A stretch of DNA of 6,091 nt from Gammaproteobacteria bacterium (GCA_013041975.1 JABDQZ010000356.1:1-6091); one strand, 5' to 3'. Counted from the first letter of the stretch, positions 1-5,467 are shown. A program made the numbers and translations. Notes: generated from the letters alone by a model not told the origin.

Positions 1-558
1 GCGCTCAGCTGCATAGCGTGACAGTAGCAGGTACTCACGGATAGGCTCGAGTCCCTGTTCAGCACGGCGTGACTTACTGGCCAGAATACCCAGCATGCGG
101 TCTGAATCGCGTACCGAGGAAACTTCCGGGTTAGTGACTACAATCGCATCATCTGCAAAGTACATGGCCATTGTTGCACCACGCTCGATACCCGCCGGGG
201 AATCACAGACGATATAATCAAACGATTCTGAAAGTTCCTTGAGGACTTTATCGACACCTTCAACCGTTAATGCATCCTTGTCCCGGGTTTGGGACGCCGG
301 CAGGATATACAGGTTTTGCTCGCGCTTGTCCTTTATCAGCGCCTGGTTGAGATTGGCTTCTCCATTGATGACGTTGACAAAGTCATATACCACGCGGCGC
401 TCACAGCCCATGATCAGGTCAAGGTTACGCAGGCCAACATCAAAATCAATCACTGCAACACGGTTGCCTTTTTGTGCCAGTCCCATTGCCAGCGCCGCAC
501 TGGTGGTGGTTTTGCCGACACCGCCCTTGCCTGATGTCACTACGATTATTCTTGCCAC
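1..558 (-). CDS. minD: Septum site-determining ATPase MinD (3' end cut off by window)
   Basis: MinD is a ParA/MinD-type (deviant Walker A) ATPase. In its ATP form it dimerises on the inner membrane, recruits MinC to block FtsZ assembly away from midcell, and is released by MinE. The first 186 residues are visible; the family is usually about 270 long, so the C-terminal membrane-targeting helix lies outside the window. The deviant P-loop GKGGVGKTT spans residues 10-18, with both the signature and P-loop lysines. The switch I-like segment DFDVGLRNLDLIMG spans about 38-51, and the Walker B strand FDYIVCDSPAG spans 113-123. The start is GTG at 558, chosen because AAGGAG lies six bases upstream and the protein then opens MARIIVVTSGKGG, as in other MinD proteins. 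Only 30 bases separate it from the minC stop, so the two are almost certainly one operon. minE is expected next but is not visible. Confidence 0.97.
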   Translation of the reverse strand, partial: MARIIVVTSGKGGVGKTTTSAALAMGLAQKGNRVAVIDFDVGLRNLDLIMGCERRVVYDFVNVINGEANLNQALIKDKREQNLYILPASQTRDKDALTVEGVDKVLKELSESFDYIVCDSPAGIERGATMAMYFADDAIVVTNPEVSSVRDSDRMLGILASKSRRAEQGLEPIREYLLLSRYAAER

Positions 559-588
559 AAGAAACTCCTTGTTAATGATAAGTGGATG

Positions 589-1326
589 CTAAAGAGGTTG
601 GATTTCGAGTTTTTTACCAGACAGGCTGATCTGTACTGGCCGGTTCATCTGTTCTTCTTTCAATGCTTCATTGACTCGGTAATGACCCGCAATGGAGATC
701 AGTTCTGCCTGCAGATTGTGACAAAAAACTCGCGCATGCCGATTGCCCTTGACACCAGCCAGTGCCCGGCCTCGCAAGGTTCCGTAAACATGGATATTGC
801 CATCAGCGATGACTTCAGCGCCGCTGCTGACCTGGGCTGTGATTACCAGGTCTCCGCCGGCGGCGTAAATCCTCTGGCCAGAGCGGACTGGCCGGGTCAC
901 AAGCTTGCTGCCCTGCGGTTTCTGAGCAACCGCTGCATGACCGGCAGTCTTTTTATCCGCCGTGGCTTTTGTCGCGGTCGGCTTCGATCGCTCATTATTA
1001 TGCTGCTCAGAGAGAATGGCCAGTTCCATCAGTTCAGCCAGTTCCTGTTGGCGCGGTGTCCCTCCGCGAATACCGATTGGAACCATACCCTGCCCACGCA
1101 TGAGACCAACCAGCAAGGCAAAGTCAACATCGGTACTCTGTCCGGATAACTGGCCAAGATCAATGACAACCGGGGTGTTCTGAAAAAATGCCGGGGCCAT
1201 GTTGACCTGCTTTTCCAGTTGGTCGGCAAACTGATTCATATCCGTATGAAACAGGCGCAAATTTGGCAGGGTAAACCGGCCAGACTTGAGTTCAAATACC
1301 GATGCTGCTGATGTTGCTGCTTCCAT
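589..1326 (-). CDS. minC: Septum site-determining protein MinC
   Basis: MinC is the FtsZ-polymerisation inhibitor of the Min system and is held at the membrane by MinD. The 245 residues fit the family (E. coli MinC is about 231). An N-terminal FtsZ-inhibitory domain spans about 9-107. A polar Lys/Ala/Thr-rich linker spans about 108-142. The C-terminal beta-helix domain spans about 143-245. The MinD-binding RSGQ motif is at 148-151, followed by the family signature YAAGGDLVITAQVSSGAEVI, then ADGNIHVYGTLRGRA and AELISIAGHY. The ATG at 1326 has no strong Shine-Dalgarno sequence, but no better start in frame gives a complete N-terminal domain. It lies directly upstream of minD in the same direction. 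The long antisense frame at 586-1149 is a shadow of this gene. In some gammaproteobacteria a lipid A acyltransferase gene precedes minC; none is visible here. Confidence 0.96.
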   Translation of the reverse strand: MEAATSAASVFELKSGRFTLPNLRLFHTDMNQFADQLEKQVNMAPAFFQNTPVVIDLGQLSGQSTDVDFALLVGLMRGQGMVPIGIRGGTPRQQELAELMELAILSEQHNNERSKPTATKATADKKTAGHAAVAQKPQGSKLVTRPVRSGQRIYAAGGDLVITAQVSSGAEVIADGNIHVYGTLRGRALAGVKGNRHARVFCHNLQAELISIAGHYRVNEALKEEQMNRPVQISLSGKKLEIQPL

Positions 1327-1772
1327 AAAGCCTGAACAGTGAAAGTGGATAGTTAGGAATTAAATTACTGGGAAGAAAAGGATTGCACAACAAGAAATAT
1401 CGAACATTGATATAAAAGTTATTGTATAAGGATAAATCCTGATTCTCTTAATGAGATCCCCTTATTCTTTGGGATAAGTATCAGCCAACACCCGTTAAGA
1501 TCGCCGTTGATGCCTTCATGGAAAAAGATAACCATGGGGTTTCCCATTGGTTTGATCTGCAATCAGGTCAATTTATCCAGGGCTTGGTGGCGCACGCTGG
1601 AATGGAGAGCCGGGTTTACGTTGTGACGGTTGAGCCAATGGATAAAACTATCCATGACCGATGGCCGAGGGTTGTTGGGCAAGGGCTGACTCATGGCTAA
1701 ATAGCCTGTTTTATCCCAACCAGCTCGATGGTTATCGTTTGTAAGGGTTTGTCTGTGTATTATAGTCCTGAA
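1327..1772. other. Gene-poor stretch upstream of minC
   Basis: No gene can be assigned with confidence. It contains the candidate minC promoter. A plus-strand frame is open from about 1455 to 1700 (with ATG at 1518 it would give 60 residues) but has no Shine-Dalgarno sequence and no recognisable family. On the minus strand a 43-residue frame runs 1694-1563 (opening MSQPLPNNPRPSV). That frame is the same one used by the small ORF ending at 1773, and it continues after a TGA to a TAA at 1421-1419. Both strands are therefore unusually open here. This could be a decayed gene or simple chance. No terminator or tRNA was seen. Confidence 0.5.
1362..1390 (-). promoter_or_regulatory. Candidate sigma-70 promoter for minCD
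   Basis: Reading the minus strand, TTGTGC (1390-1385) and TAATTT (1367-1362) are separated by exactly 17 bases, about 35 bases upstream of the minC start. Position and spacing fit a housekeeping promoter, but both hexamers are imperfect and the surrounding DNA is AT-rich, so chance occurrence is possible. Confidence 0.38.
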
Positions 1773-1889
1773 TTAGTGGACTCGAAGCCCCAGTATTGCA
1801 TGATGTCCTTCAACCCATAGCGTTATCCATCCTTCATTGATGTAATATCTCATTGCAGCACTATTGTAAGGCACATATTTCTTTTTCAT
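1773..1889 (-). CDS. Possible 38-residue small protein
   Basis: I do not recognise this ORF. It opens MKKKYVPYNSAAMRYYINEG and ends with AILGLRVH. It is basic at the N-terminus, rich in aromatic residues (Tyr and Trp), and has a short hydrophobic patch near the end, with no signal peptide or cysteine. The ATG at 1889 has AGGTG five bases upstream, a reasonable ribosome binding site, and is the main argument for coding. The ORF is isolated in a gene-poor stretch. An 11-bp inverted repeat (1857-1867 and 1950-1960) brackets its start and ribosome binding site. The same frame continues past its TAA through two further open segments to 1419, so it may instead be the 5' end of a decayed longer gene. 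Confidence 0.4.
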   Translation of the reverse strand: MKKKYVPYNSAAMRYYINEGWITLWVEGHHAILGLRVH

Positions 1890-1960
1890 GGTGACACCTG
1901 TCAAATAATTGTTGTCTTAATACTGCACGCATAATTTGGGCCATAATTGACAATAGTGCT
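1857..1960. repeat. 11-bp inverted repeat pair around the 38-residue ORF start
   Basis: AGCACTATTGT at 1857-1867 and ACAATAGTGCT at 1950-1960 are perfect reverse complements, separated by 82 bases. In minus-strand RNA they could pair and enclose the ribosome binding site and ATG of the small ORF at 1889. They could also be footprints of a small mobile element or two halves of a regulatory site. No target-site duplication was evident. Confidence 0.6.
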
Positions 1961-1983
1961 TACATTTGAGGTTATTTGAGCAT

Positions 1984-2256
1984 TTACTTTGCGTTAGTTG
2001 AATCGATAAGCCCGGAAAAGAAACGCCTGATTTTTTTGCGCCCGCCCTTAATGAGAAAAAACATCCATCCAGCCATTAGTAAGACGCCGAGGAACAATGC
2101 CCAATCGATCTCTGTGCTGTCAGGCATGGCGCCTAGCTGATAGATGGCGATAGCATAGGGTAAGGCTAAAGCTGCAAATAACATTCCATATACAAGCGAA
2201 AACTCAATCGCTAGTAAAAAACCTGTGATAAAGAAACTGAGAAACTCTTTAAGCAT
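1984..2256 (-). CDS. Small inner-membrane protein, unknown function
   Basis: A 90-residue hydrophobic protein that I cannot assign to a named family. After a short polar start (MLKEF), a long hydrophobic stretch at about 6-43 could form one or two membrane helices. A polar segment (PDSTEID) at about 45-51 follows, then a clear helix at about 52-69. A strongly basic tail (KGGRKKIRR, 70-78) would be cytoplasmic by the positive-inside rule. I chose the ATG at 2256 rather than the in-frame ATG at 2280. GGGGGA lies five bases upstream of 2256, nothing similar precedes 2280, and the 2256 start overlaps the stop of the 43-residue ORF upstream, a usual arrangement for translational coupling. Antisense frames in the region lack comparable features. 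Confidence 0.75.
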   Translation of the reverse strand: MLKEFLSFFITGFLLAIEFSLVYGMLFAALALPYAIAIYQLGAMPDSTEIDWALFLGVLLMAGWMFFLIKGGRKKIRRFFSGLIDSTNAK

Positions 2257-2380
2257 GGGGATCCCCCGGGCAGTCAACATAGTTGCATGCGTGACCCGCT
2301 TTTTCGGCGAAATGAGGTGCTTGGGTTACTGTCTTGACCAGGCTGTACTCTATATTTACAGGATTTATTGTTATTTCCAT
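2249..2380 (-). CDS. 43-residue small ORF coupled to the membrane protein
   Basis: A short frame opening MEITINPVNIEYSLVKTVTQ and closing ACNYVDCPGDPHA. It has no signal peptide or membrane segment. Near the C-terminus it carries two cysteines (32, 37) and several histidines (23, 30, 42), a composition that could bind a metal, though no known motif is recognised. Its TAA (2251-2249) overlaps the ATG of the membrane protein (2256-2254) by eight bases in a different frame, with the downstream Shine-Dalgarno sequence inside this ORF. This operon-like overlap is the best evidence that it is translated. Its own ribosome binding site is weak (AAGAA shortly before the ATG). A perfect TATAAT on the same strand lies 35 bases upstream of the ATG. 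Function unknown. Confidence 0.5.
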   Translation of the reverse strand: MEITINPVNIEYSLVKTVTQAPHFAEKAGHACNYVDCPGDPHA

Positions 2381-2414
2381 TTTTTCTTATATTCTTAGTT
2401 GATAGGTATTCCTA

Positions 2415-2420
2415 ATTATA
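2415..2420 (-). promoter_or_regulatory. Candidate -10 box for the 43-residue ORF and membrane gene
   Basis: The minus strand reads a perfect TATAAT here, 35 bases upstream of the ATG at 2380. No good -35 hexamer is found at 16-18 bases, so an activator would be needed if this is real. It lies just outside the divergent plus-strand gene that starts at 2433. Confidence 0.3.
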
Positions 2421-2432
2421 TCGCAGCTTCCA

Positions 2433-2699
2433 ATGATCCATGAGAAACGAAACCAGCAAAAGCCGATTCCTGATAATTTAGATGAGATTATATCTGTCGA
2501 GCAGCTTGCTACAATTACCAGATTAGAAACATTTGGCTGGCAACTGTTTTTTATACGAAGACCTAACCCCAGTACAATTTTACCCCTGATGAAGTGTCCG
2601 TTATCTTCGGAATGCTATACAGCGGTAATCGATAAAGATGGCTCTGTCATTAGAGATCATAATATTTTTATCAGAAACGATGACAGGCACCTGCACTAA
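2433..2699 (+). CDS. Conserved-looking hypothetical protein (FGWxLxFIRRP type)
   Basis: An 88-residue soluble protein with no signal peptide or membrane helix. A polar N-terminus (1-20) leads into LATITRLETFGWQLFFIRRP (25-44). A variable middle follows, then YTAVIDKDGSVI (62-73) and a C-terminus with NIFIRND. From memory, this pattern of a helix ending in FGW-x-L-x-F-[IV]-RRP followed by a strand-turn-strand with DG resembles short uncharacterised proteins common in gammaproteobacteria. I know no function or formal domain name for them. The ATG at 2433 has no obvious Shine-Dalgarno sequence, but an in-frame TAG at 2403-2405 excludes any upstream ATG. It is divergent from the small ORF and membrane gene, with a short shared intergenic region, and no terminator is visible after it. 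Confidence 0.7.
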   Translation: MIHEKRNQQKPIPDNLDEIISVEQLATITRLETFGWQLFFIRRPNPSTILPLMKCPLSSECYTAVIDKDGSVIRDHNIFIRNDDRHLH

Positions 2700-2790
2700 A
2701 CAGGGGTCTGTGGTTGACCTGAGTAGACCTTGCCAGACAATCTGCTACTGGGAGGAAATGCATCGAAACATCTGAAATATGTTGTAACCA

Positions 2791-2818
2791 TTGAATCCCT
2801 TGTTTTGATCCATAATGC
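2791..2818 (+). promoter_or_regulatory. Candidate promoter for the small exported protein
   Basis: TTGAAT (2791-2796) and TAATGC (2813-2818) are separated by 16 bases, roughly 40 bases upstream of the ATG at 2859. The hexamers are partial matches to sigma-70 consensus. The location is right for a monocistronic gene that ends at a strong terminator. Confidence 0.3.
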
Positions 2819-2858
2819 TAGAGAATAAACGGGTTTCCTGTGAATTGAGGAGATTGAA

Positions 2859-3137
2859 ATGAAAAACTTGATAACTTTGACCGGTAGTATGGTTGCAGCC
2901 CTTGTAATCTCATCATCAGCATTAGCCGCAGACCAGGCTCGCACTGAAGAGCAAATGGAACAGCGTCTGATGCAGGATATGCAACAACAGCAAGATGGAA
3001 TGAAGCAGGAGAAACACCAATATCAGCACCAGAAAAAAAAGACTGTGCAAGGCAGTGAAGCAGCAGGGCCTATGGGCAGTAAAGGTGCTATGGGAGGCCA
3101 ACGTGGCGGTGCAAAAGGTGGTGGTTCTGGTAAATGA
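2859..3137 (+). CDS. Small exported Gln/Lys- then Gly-rich protein
   Basis: A 92-residue precursor of unknown function. Residues 1-23 are a classical Sec signal peptide (MKNLITLTGS start, hydrophobic core, ALA before the cleavage site), leaving a mature protein of about 69 residues. The mature part has two zones. Residues 24-62 are Glu/Gln/Met/Lys-rich, probably helical, with a QQQQ run and a KKKK-like basic end. Residues 66-92 are Gly/Ser/Lys-rich with repeated MG, GG and AKGG steps and are probably disordered. The start is supported by GAGGAG upstream of the ATG. The gene ends at a strong terminator, so it is probably its own transcription unit. The composition resembles small periplasmic stress or surface proteins only loosely, and no family is claimed. 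Confidence 0.8.
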   Translation: MKNLITLTGSMVAALVISSSALAADQARTEEQMEQRLMQDMQQQQDGMKQEKHQYQHQKKKTVQGSEAAGPMGSKGAMGGQRGGAKGGGSGK

Positions 3138-3158
3138 TGGTAATTATTAACTTATCTT

Positions 3159-3188
3159 AAAAGCCTCGCTTCGGTGGGGCTTTTTTTT
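3159..3188 (+). terminator. Rho-independent terminator
   Basis: AAAAGCCTCGC and GTGGGGCTTTT form an 11-pair stem, with two G-T pairs, closed by a TTCG tetraloop and followed by a run of eight T. It lies about 20 bases after the stop of the small exported protein. This is a textbook intrinsic terminator on the plus strand. Confidence 0.9.
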
Positions 3189-3322
3189 ATCGGCTCTTCA
3201 GTAAATCTTGCCTGATGATTTTAAAAGGGGAGCGATGAACAGCGGTCATACAAGATATTTCATGCTAAGGTTTTATATAAGTTGATTGCATACGCCATGC
3301 TACTCTTCCCGGGTTTGCCTGG

Positions 3323-3328
3323 AAGGAA
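3323..3328 (+). promoter_or_regulatory. Ribosome binding site fixing the zinc-ribbon start
   Basis: AAGGAA lies seven bases before the ATG at 3336 and decides the start against the upstream in-frame TTG at 3282. Confidence 0.7.
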
Positions 3329-3335
3329 TGAAATT

Positions 3336-3551
3336 ATGTCTCGAGTGAATGAGAAATTTGCTGATCATTATGACCTGCGCTGCCATTGTGATGCTTGCGG
3401 TTGGGAAGAAGACCTTGATATTCATGCCATAGATTACAATTGGGAACGAGAAGTGGCGGACGAGATGATCTGTAAGGAATGCGGCCATGTAGGACTCAGG
3501 TTGTCAGCTGTGGTAAAGGGTAAGCGCATAATGCTGAATGAAAGTGAATGA
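3336..3551 (+). CDS. 71-residue zinc-ribbon-like protein
   Basis: A small soluble protein with two cysteine knuckles: C18-x2-C21 (within CHCDACGW, which has an extra Cys16) and C46-x2-C49 (CKECG). Their spacing of 24 residues fits a four-cysteine zinc ribbon. The part between is acidic and aromatic (DLDIHAIDYNWEREVADE), and the C-terminus is a basic strand (VVKGKRIML). Such ribbons bind nucleic acid or protein partners, and nothing here says which. The ATG at 3336 is chosen over the longer TTG-initiated frame (3282). AAGGAA lies seven bases upstream, and the extra 18 residues would cover that ribosome binding site. The gene overlaps the start of the following broken SpoIIAA-like frame by 14 bases, so the two may once have been co-translated. 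Confidence 0.8.
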   Translation: MSRVNEKFADHYDLRCHCDACGWEEDLDIHAIDYNWEREVADEMICKECGHVGLRLSAVVKGKRIMLNESE

Positions 3552-3846
3552 AGCTGTTCTTGGAAGTGATGAGTTTATATACAAAGACTTTGTAATCCTC
3601 AACGCACTGAATGTTGATGAAGTAAATGCTGATCAGAACGACTTGGTGTTCTATGGTGCATTTGATGCCGCTGCTTAAAAGTAACTGTCAAAAAAGGATA
3701 TGCCATTCGCGATTGTGACGAATAATGAAAAGATGCGGGAAGTCTTCGGCGTTTATAAAAATGTAACTTTAGAAGCAGGAAATACCTGGAGTGTTGAAAT
3801 CTTCTCGTCATTTGATGTGGCAATGCAATGGGTCAGCATTAAGTAA
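3538..3846 (+). pseudogene. SpoIIAA/STAS-like gene broken by two in-frame TAA codons
   Basis: One reading frame runs from ATG 3538 to TAA 3844-3846. It is interrupted only by TAA (3676-3678) and TAA (3682-3684), separated by a single AAG. The first part (46 codons) includes DEFIYKDFVILNALNVDEVN. The second includes PFAIVTNNEKMREVFGVYKN, then WSVEIFSSFDVAMQWVSIK. Read through, this matches the general pattern of SpoIIAA-like (STAS-related) single-domain proteins: a 'kDF.il...nVdeVn' strand-helix, an 'AIV' strand, 'FG.Y', then 'v.vF.....A..W'. Such proteins are usually about 120-140 residues, so about 30 N-terminal residues are also missing, and an in-frame TGA directly precedes the ATG. The best reading is a decaying gene. 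Two split ORFs, stop readthrough or sequence error are alternatives. The family assignment is from pattern memory. Confidence 0.65.
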
Positions 3847-4402
3847 CCTTAATATTTGCTAATTGGGCTGTTTCCTGATTGACAAGAGCAATTCCGGATT
3901 TATACATGGATACACTGAGAGAATGAGTCAGTGCTGATGTAAATGCTCGTTGATAGAAGGGTAGCTGTTGCTGGTATCCCGGAAGGATGTCGATCAGCCG
4001 GTCAGTTTGCTGAATACGATGCTCCAGTTCAGATTTCTTATTTCCGATAAATTGAAGGAAATCCTGGTTACTGGATGCCTGTTCTGAAAGTTCCAGAGAC
4101 CAGGTAATATCCTGGTGTAATTCACAGCGACCTATAAAATTACCGAATGAATTACCTTTCCATTCATCCGGTCTGATCAGGGATAGCTTGAAGCTGTTCT
4201 GGCTTTGATATAACCAGTAGCTTTTTCCGATGACGGGTTTGAATTTGAACGTGCTATGCAAAATGAACATCGATGTAAACAGTTCGTCAGTAATTTGATG
4301 AATAGGTTTGGCAGGTGCAAGAGTTTGCTGATTAACTGTTGTTAGAAAACCAGAAATTGGTGAAAGTCCTTTTCCTTGGGGATTGGGTTGATCTGTATTC
4401 AT
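3839..4402 (-). CDS. DUF2452-family protein
   Basis: A 187-residue soluble protein of unknown function that I place in the DUF2452 family, which also includes the human protein C1orf50. Supporting segments are NPQGKGL near the N-terminus (7-13), a helix TDELFTSMFIL (38-48), the core KSYWLYQSQNSFKLSLIRPDEW (60-81) and the 'LHQDITW' segment (95-101). The core parallels the YYLY, SIISPKEW and LQHDLSW elements that I recall from C1orf50. The second half (about 110-187) is a bacterial-type helical extension with LPFYQRAFTSALTHSLS. There is no signal peptide or membrane segment, so it is cytoplasmic. The ATG at 4402 has no clear Shine-Dalgarno sequence. It is convergent with the broken SpoIIAA-like frame, overlapping it by eight bases, and divergent from the exported protein at 4520. 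Confidence 0.82.
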   Translation of the reverse strand: MNTDQPNPQGKGLSPISGFLTTVNQQTLAPAKPIHQITDELFTSMFILHSTFKFKPVIGKSYWLYQSQNSFKLSLIRPDEWKGNSFGNFIGRCELHQDITWSLELSEQASSNQDFLQFIGNKKSELEHRIQQTDRLIDILPGYQQQLPFYQRAFTSALTHSLSVSMYKSGIALVNQETAQLANIKVT

Positions 4403-4431
4403 TTGGTCAGCGATGCTTAAAGTTTTTCTTT

Positions 4432-4461
4432 TTGACAGCCAATATTGTGATTATCTATCTT
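4432..4461 (+). promoter_or_regulatory. Candidate promoter for the 120-residue exported protein
   Basis: A perfect TTGACA (4432-4437) is followed after 18 bases by TATCTT (4456-4461), within an AT-rich divergent intergenic region, about 60 bases before the ATG at 4520. The -35 match is strong and the -10 match partial. Confidence 0.45.
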
Positions 4462-4519
4462 ATTATAAAACAAGAAAATGACTCTAGTAGAACAAGAACA
4501 TTCTGATGAGGACGGTTTT

Positions 4520-4882
4520 ATGAAAAAAATATTCATTCTTTTGCTGGCGTTATTCTGTATGCATACTTCGATAATAATTGCTGGTGAAGCAGATGTATTG
4601 AATGTCGCTGTTCAACGCAGTGGTGATTCCTATCGATTTGACGTCACTGTATTGCACCAGGATGCAGGCTGGAAGCATTATGCAGATAAGTGGGATGTAG
4701 TCAGTGAAAATGGCACGGTCCTGGCTACTCGCGTGCTCTATCATCCCCACGTCAATGAACAGCCATTCACACGCAGCCTGTCAGGGGTAGAAATACCTGA
4801 AGGTGTAAAGACTGTATCTATCCGGGCGCATGATTCGGTGCATGAATACGGTGGCAATACAGTAACTGTTGAGATCAAGTAA
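4520..4882 (+). CDS. Conserved exported protein (HYADKWDV / SLSGV type)
   Basis: A 120-residue precursor with a Sec signal peptide at 1-21 (MKKIFILLLALF start, cleavage likely after IIIA). The mature part of about 99 residues looks all-beta. It has YRFDVTVLHQDAGWKHYADK at 38-57 (then WDVV), HPHVNEQPFTRSLSGV at 75-90 and IRAHDSVHEYGGNTVTVEI at 101-119. From memory, near-identical motifs occur in short uncharacterised periplasmic proteins of many proteobacteria, so this is probably a genuine, well-conserved family, but I know no function. It has four histidines in the central part and no cysteine in the mature protein. The start at 4520 is chosen over the in-frame ATG at 4478 because GAGGA lies seven bases upstream and the signal peptide begins there. 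It is followed by cytochrome c' about 110 bases downstream, in the same direction. Confidence 0.82.
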   Translation: MKKIFILLLALFCMHTSIIIAGEADVLNVAVQRSGDSYRFDVTVLHQDAGWKHYADKWDVVSENGTVLATRVLYHPHVNEQPFTRSLSGVEIPEGVKTVSIRAHDSVHEYGGNTVTVEIK

Positions 4883-4901
4883 TGTTGTCAGCCCTGGTTC
4901 A

Positions 4902-4917
4902 GGAAAATTAATTTTCC
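4902..4917. repeat. Perfect 16-bp palindrome between two exported-protein genes
   Basis: GGAAAATTAATTTTCC is fully self-complementary with no spacer. It lies 19 bases after the stop of the 120-residue exported protein and about 77 bases before the cytochrome c' start. It has no T-run, so it is not a typical terminator. A homodimeric regulator operator controlling the cytochrome gene is a reasonable alternative. Confidence 0.6.
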
Positions 4918-4993
4918 AACAGATAGGCAAAAATGAGAATTACATGCTAGTTTTGTTTAATAATAAGATGATATCCATGGGAGAAAGAATAGT

Positions 4994-5467
4994 ATGTTGA
5001 ATAAGAATACGCTCATGTCATTAATAATGGCGGCTTTTATGCTTTTCAGTCCTGCCGCTTTCGCTGTCGATAGCTCGGAATTGATCGAAGCGCGTCAGGG
5101 GTTGATGAAGCTTTATAGTGTCAACATGGATATGCTGGGCGAAATGATACGTCGCATACAGCCTTATGATAAGAAAAAAGCCAAGGATGCGGCCGATAAT
5201 CTACTGGCGTTATCCAGGCTAAAGCAAGGTGCTTTGTGGCCTACTGGAACCGGGTTAGCGAGCAAAAGTCTCGGGACTAAGACATCAGCTAAACCTGAAA
5301 TCTGGATTCAAAAGGAAAACGTTGCCCAAAAACAAAAAGACCTGGTCGCCGCCCTGGAGATACTGTCGAGAGATGCTGGCTGGAGTCTTCGCAATCTGGA
5401 AGATAGCATTACGGCCGTCAATAAGGCCTGTAAGGGTTGTCACAAGGATTTTCGTGCCAGGAAATAG
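4994..5467 (+). CDS. Cytochrome c' (class II c-type cytochrome)
   Basis: A 157-residue precursor of a periplasmic four-helix-bundle haem protein. Residues 1-24 are a Sec signal peptide (cleavage likely after AFA). The single haem site CKGCH is at 146-150, near the C-terminus as in class II cytochromes, and is followed by KDFRARK with the Arg usually found after the motif. Earlier landmarks fit the family: R34-QGLMKLYSVNMDMLGEM in helix 1, and LWPTGTGL followed by KTSAKPEIW (96-104), matching the usual 'FP.Gtg....TkAkpeIW' segment. Cytochromes c' are typically 5-coordinate, bind NO and sometimes CO, and are linked to nitrosative-stress protection or electron transfer. Which role applies here is not shown. 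GGAG lies upstream of the ATG with a somewhat long spacer. Haem attachment would need the host's Ccm system. Confidence 0.93.
   Translation: MLNKNTLMSLIMAAFMLFSPAAFAVDSSELIEARQGLMKLYSVNMDMLGEMIRRIQPYDKKKAKDAADNLLALSRLKQGALWPTGTGLASKSLGTKTSAKPEIWIQKENVAQKQKDLVAALEILSRDAGWSLRNLEDSITAVNKACKGCHKDFRARK

Noticed and set aside
239..592. Plus-strand open frames opposite minD (239-592 and 289-534)
   Set aside because: They are shadows of minD; the minus strand carries the P-loop and Walker B motifs in frame.
586..1149. Plus-strand 187-codon open frame
   Set aside because: It lies antisense to minC, whose family signature is unmistakable, and shows no domain of its own.
1518..1700. Plus-strand 60-codon open frame
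   Set aside because: It has no ribosome binding site and no recognisable family, and the opposite strand is equally open, so it was not called as a gene.
2256..2270. Cloning-vector-like string GGGGATCCCCCGGG
   Set aside because: It resembles a BamHI-SmaI polylinker junction, but flanking bases do not continue any vector polylinker, and it falls inside an overlapping ORF pair as ribosome binding site sequence.
2696..2944. Minus-strand 82-codon open frame
   Set aside because: It runs antisense across the promoter and signal peptide of the exported protein gene and has no supporting features.
3235..3285. 16-codon ORF preceded by AAAAGGGGAG
   Set aside because: The Shine-Dalgarno spacing is too short, the product is not recognisable, and it sits in the untranslated leader before the zinc-ribbon gene.
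3599..3823. Minus-strand 74-codon open frame
   Set aside because: It is opposite the SpoIIAA-like frame; its His/Arg/Ser-rich translation is typical of an antisense shadow.
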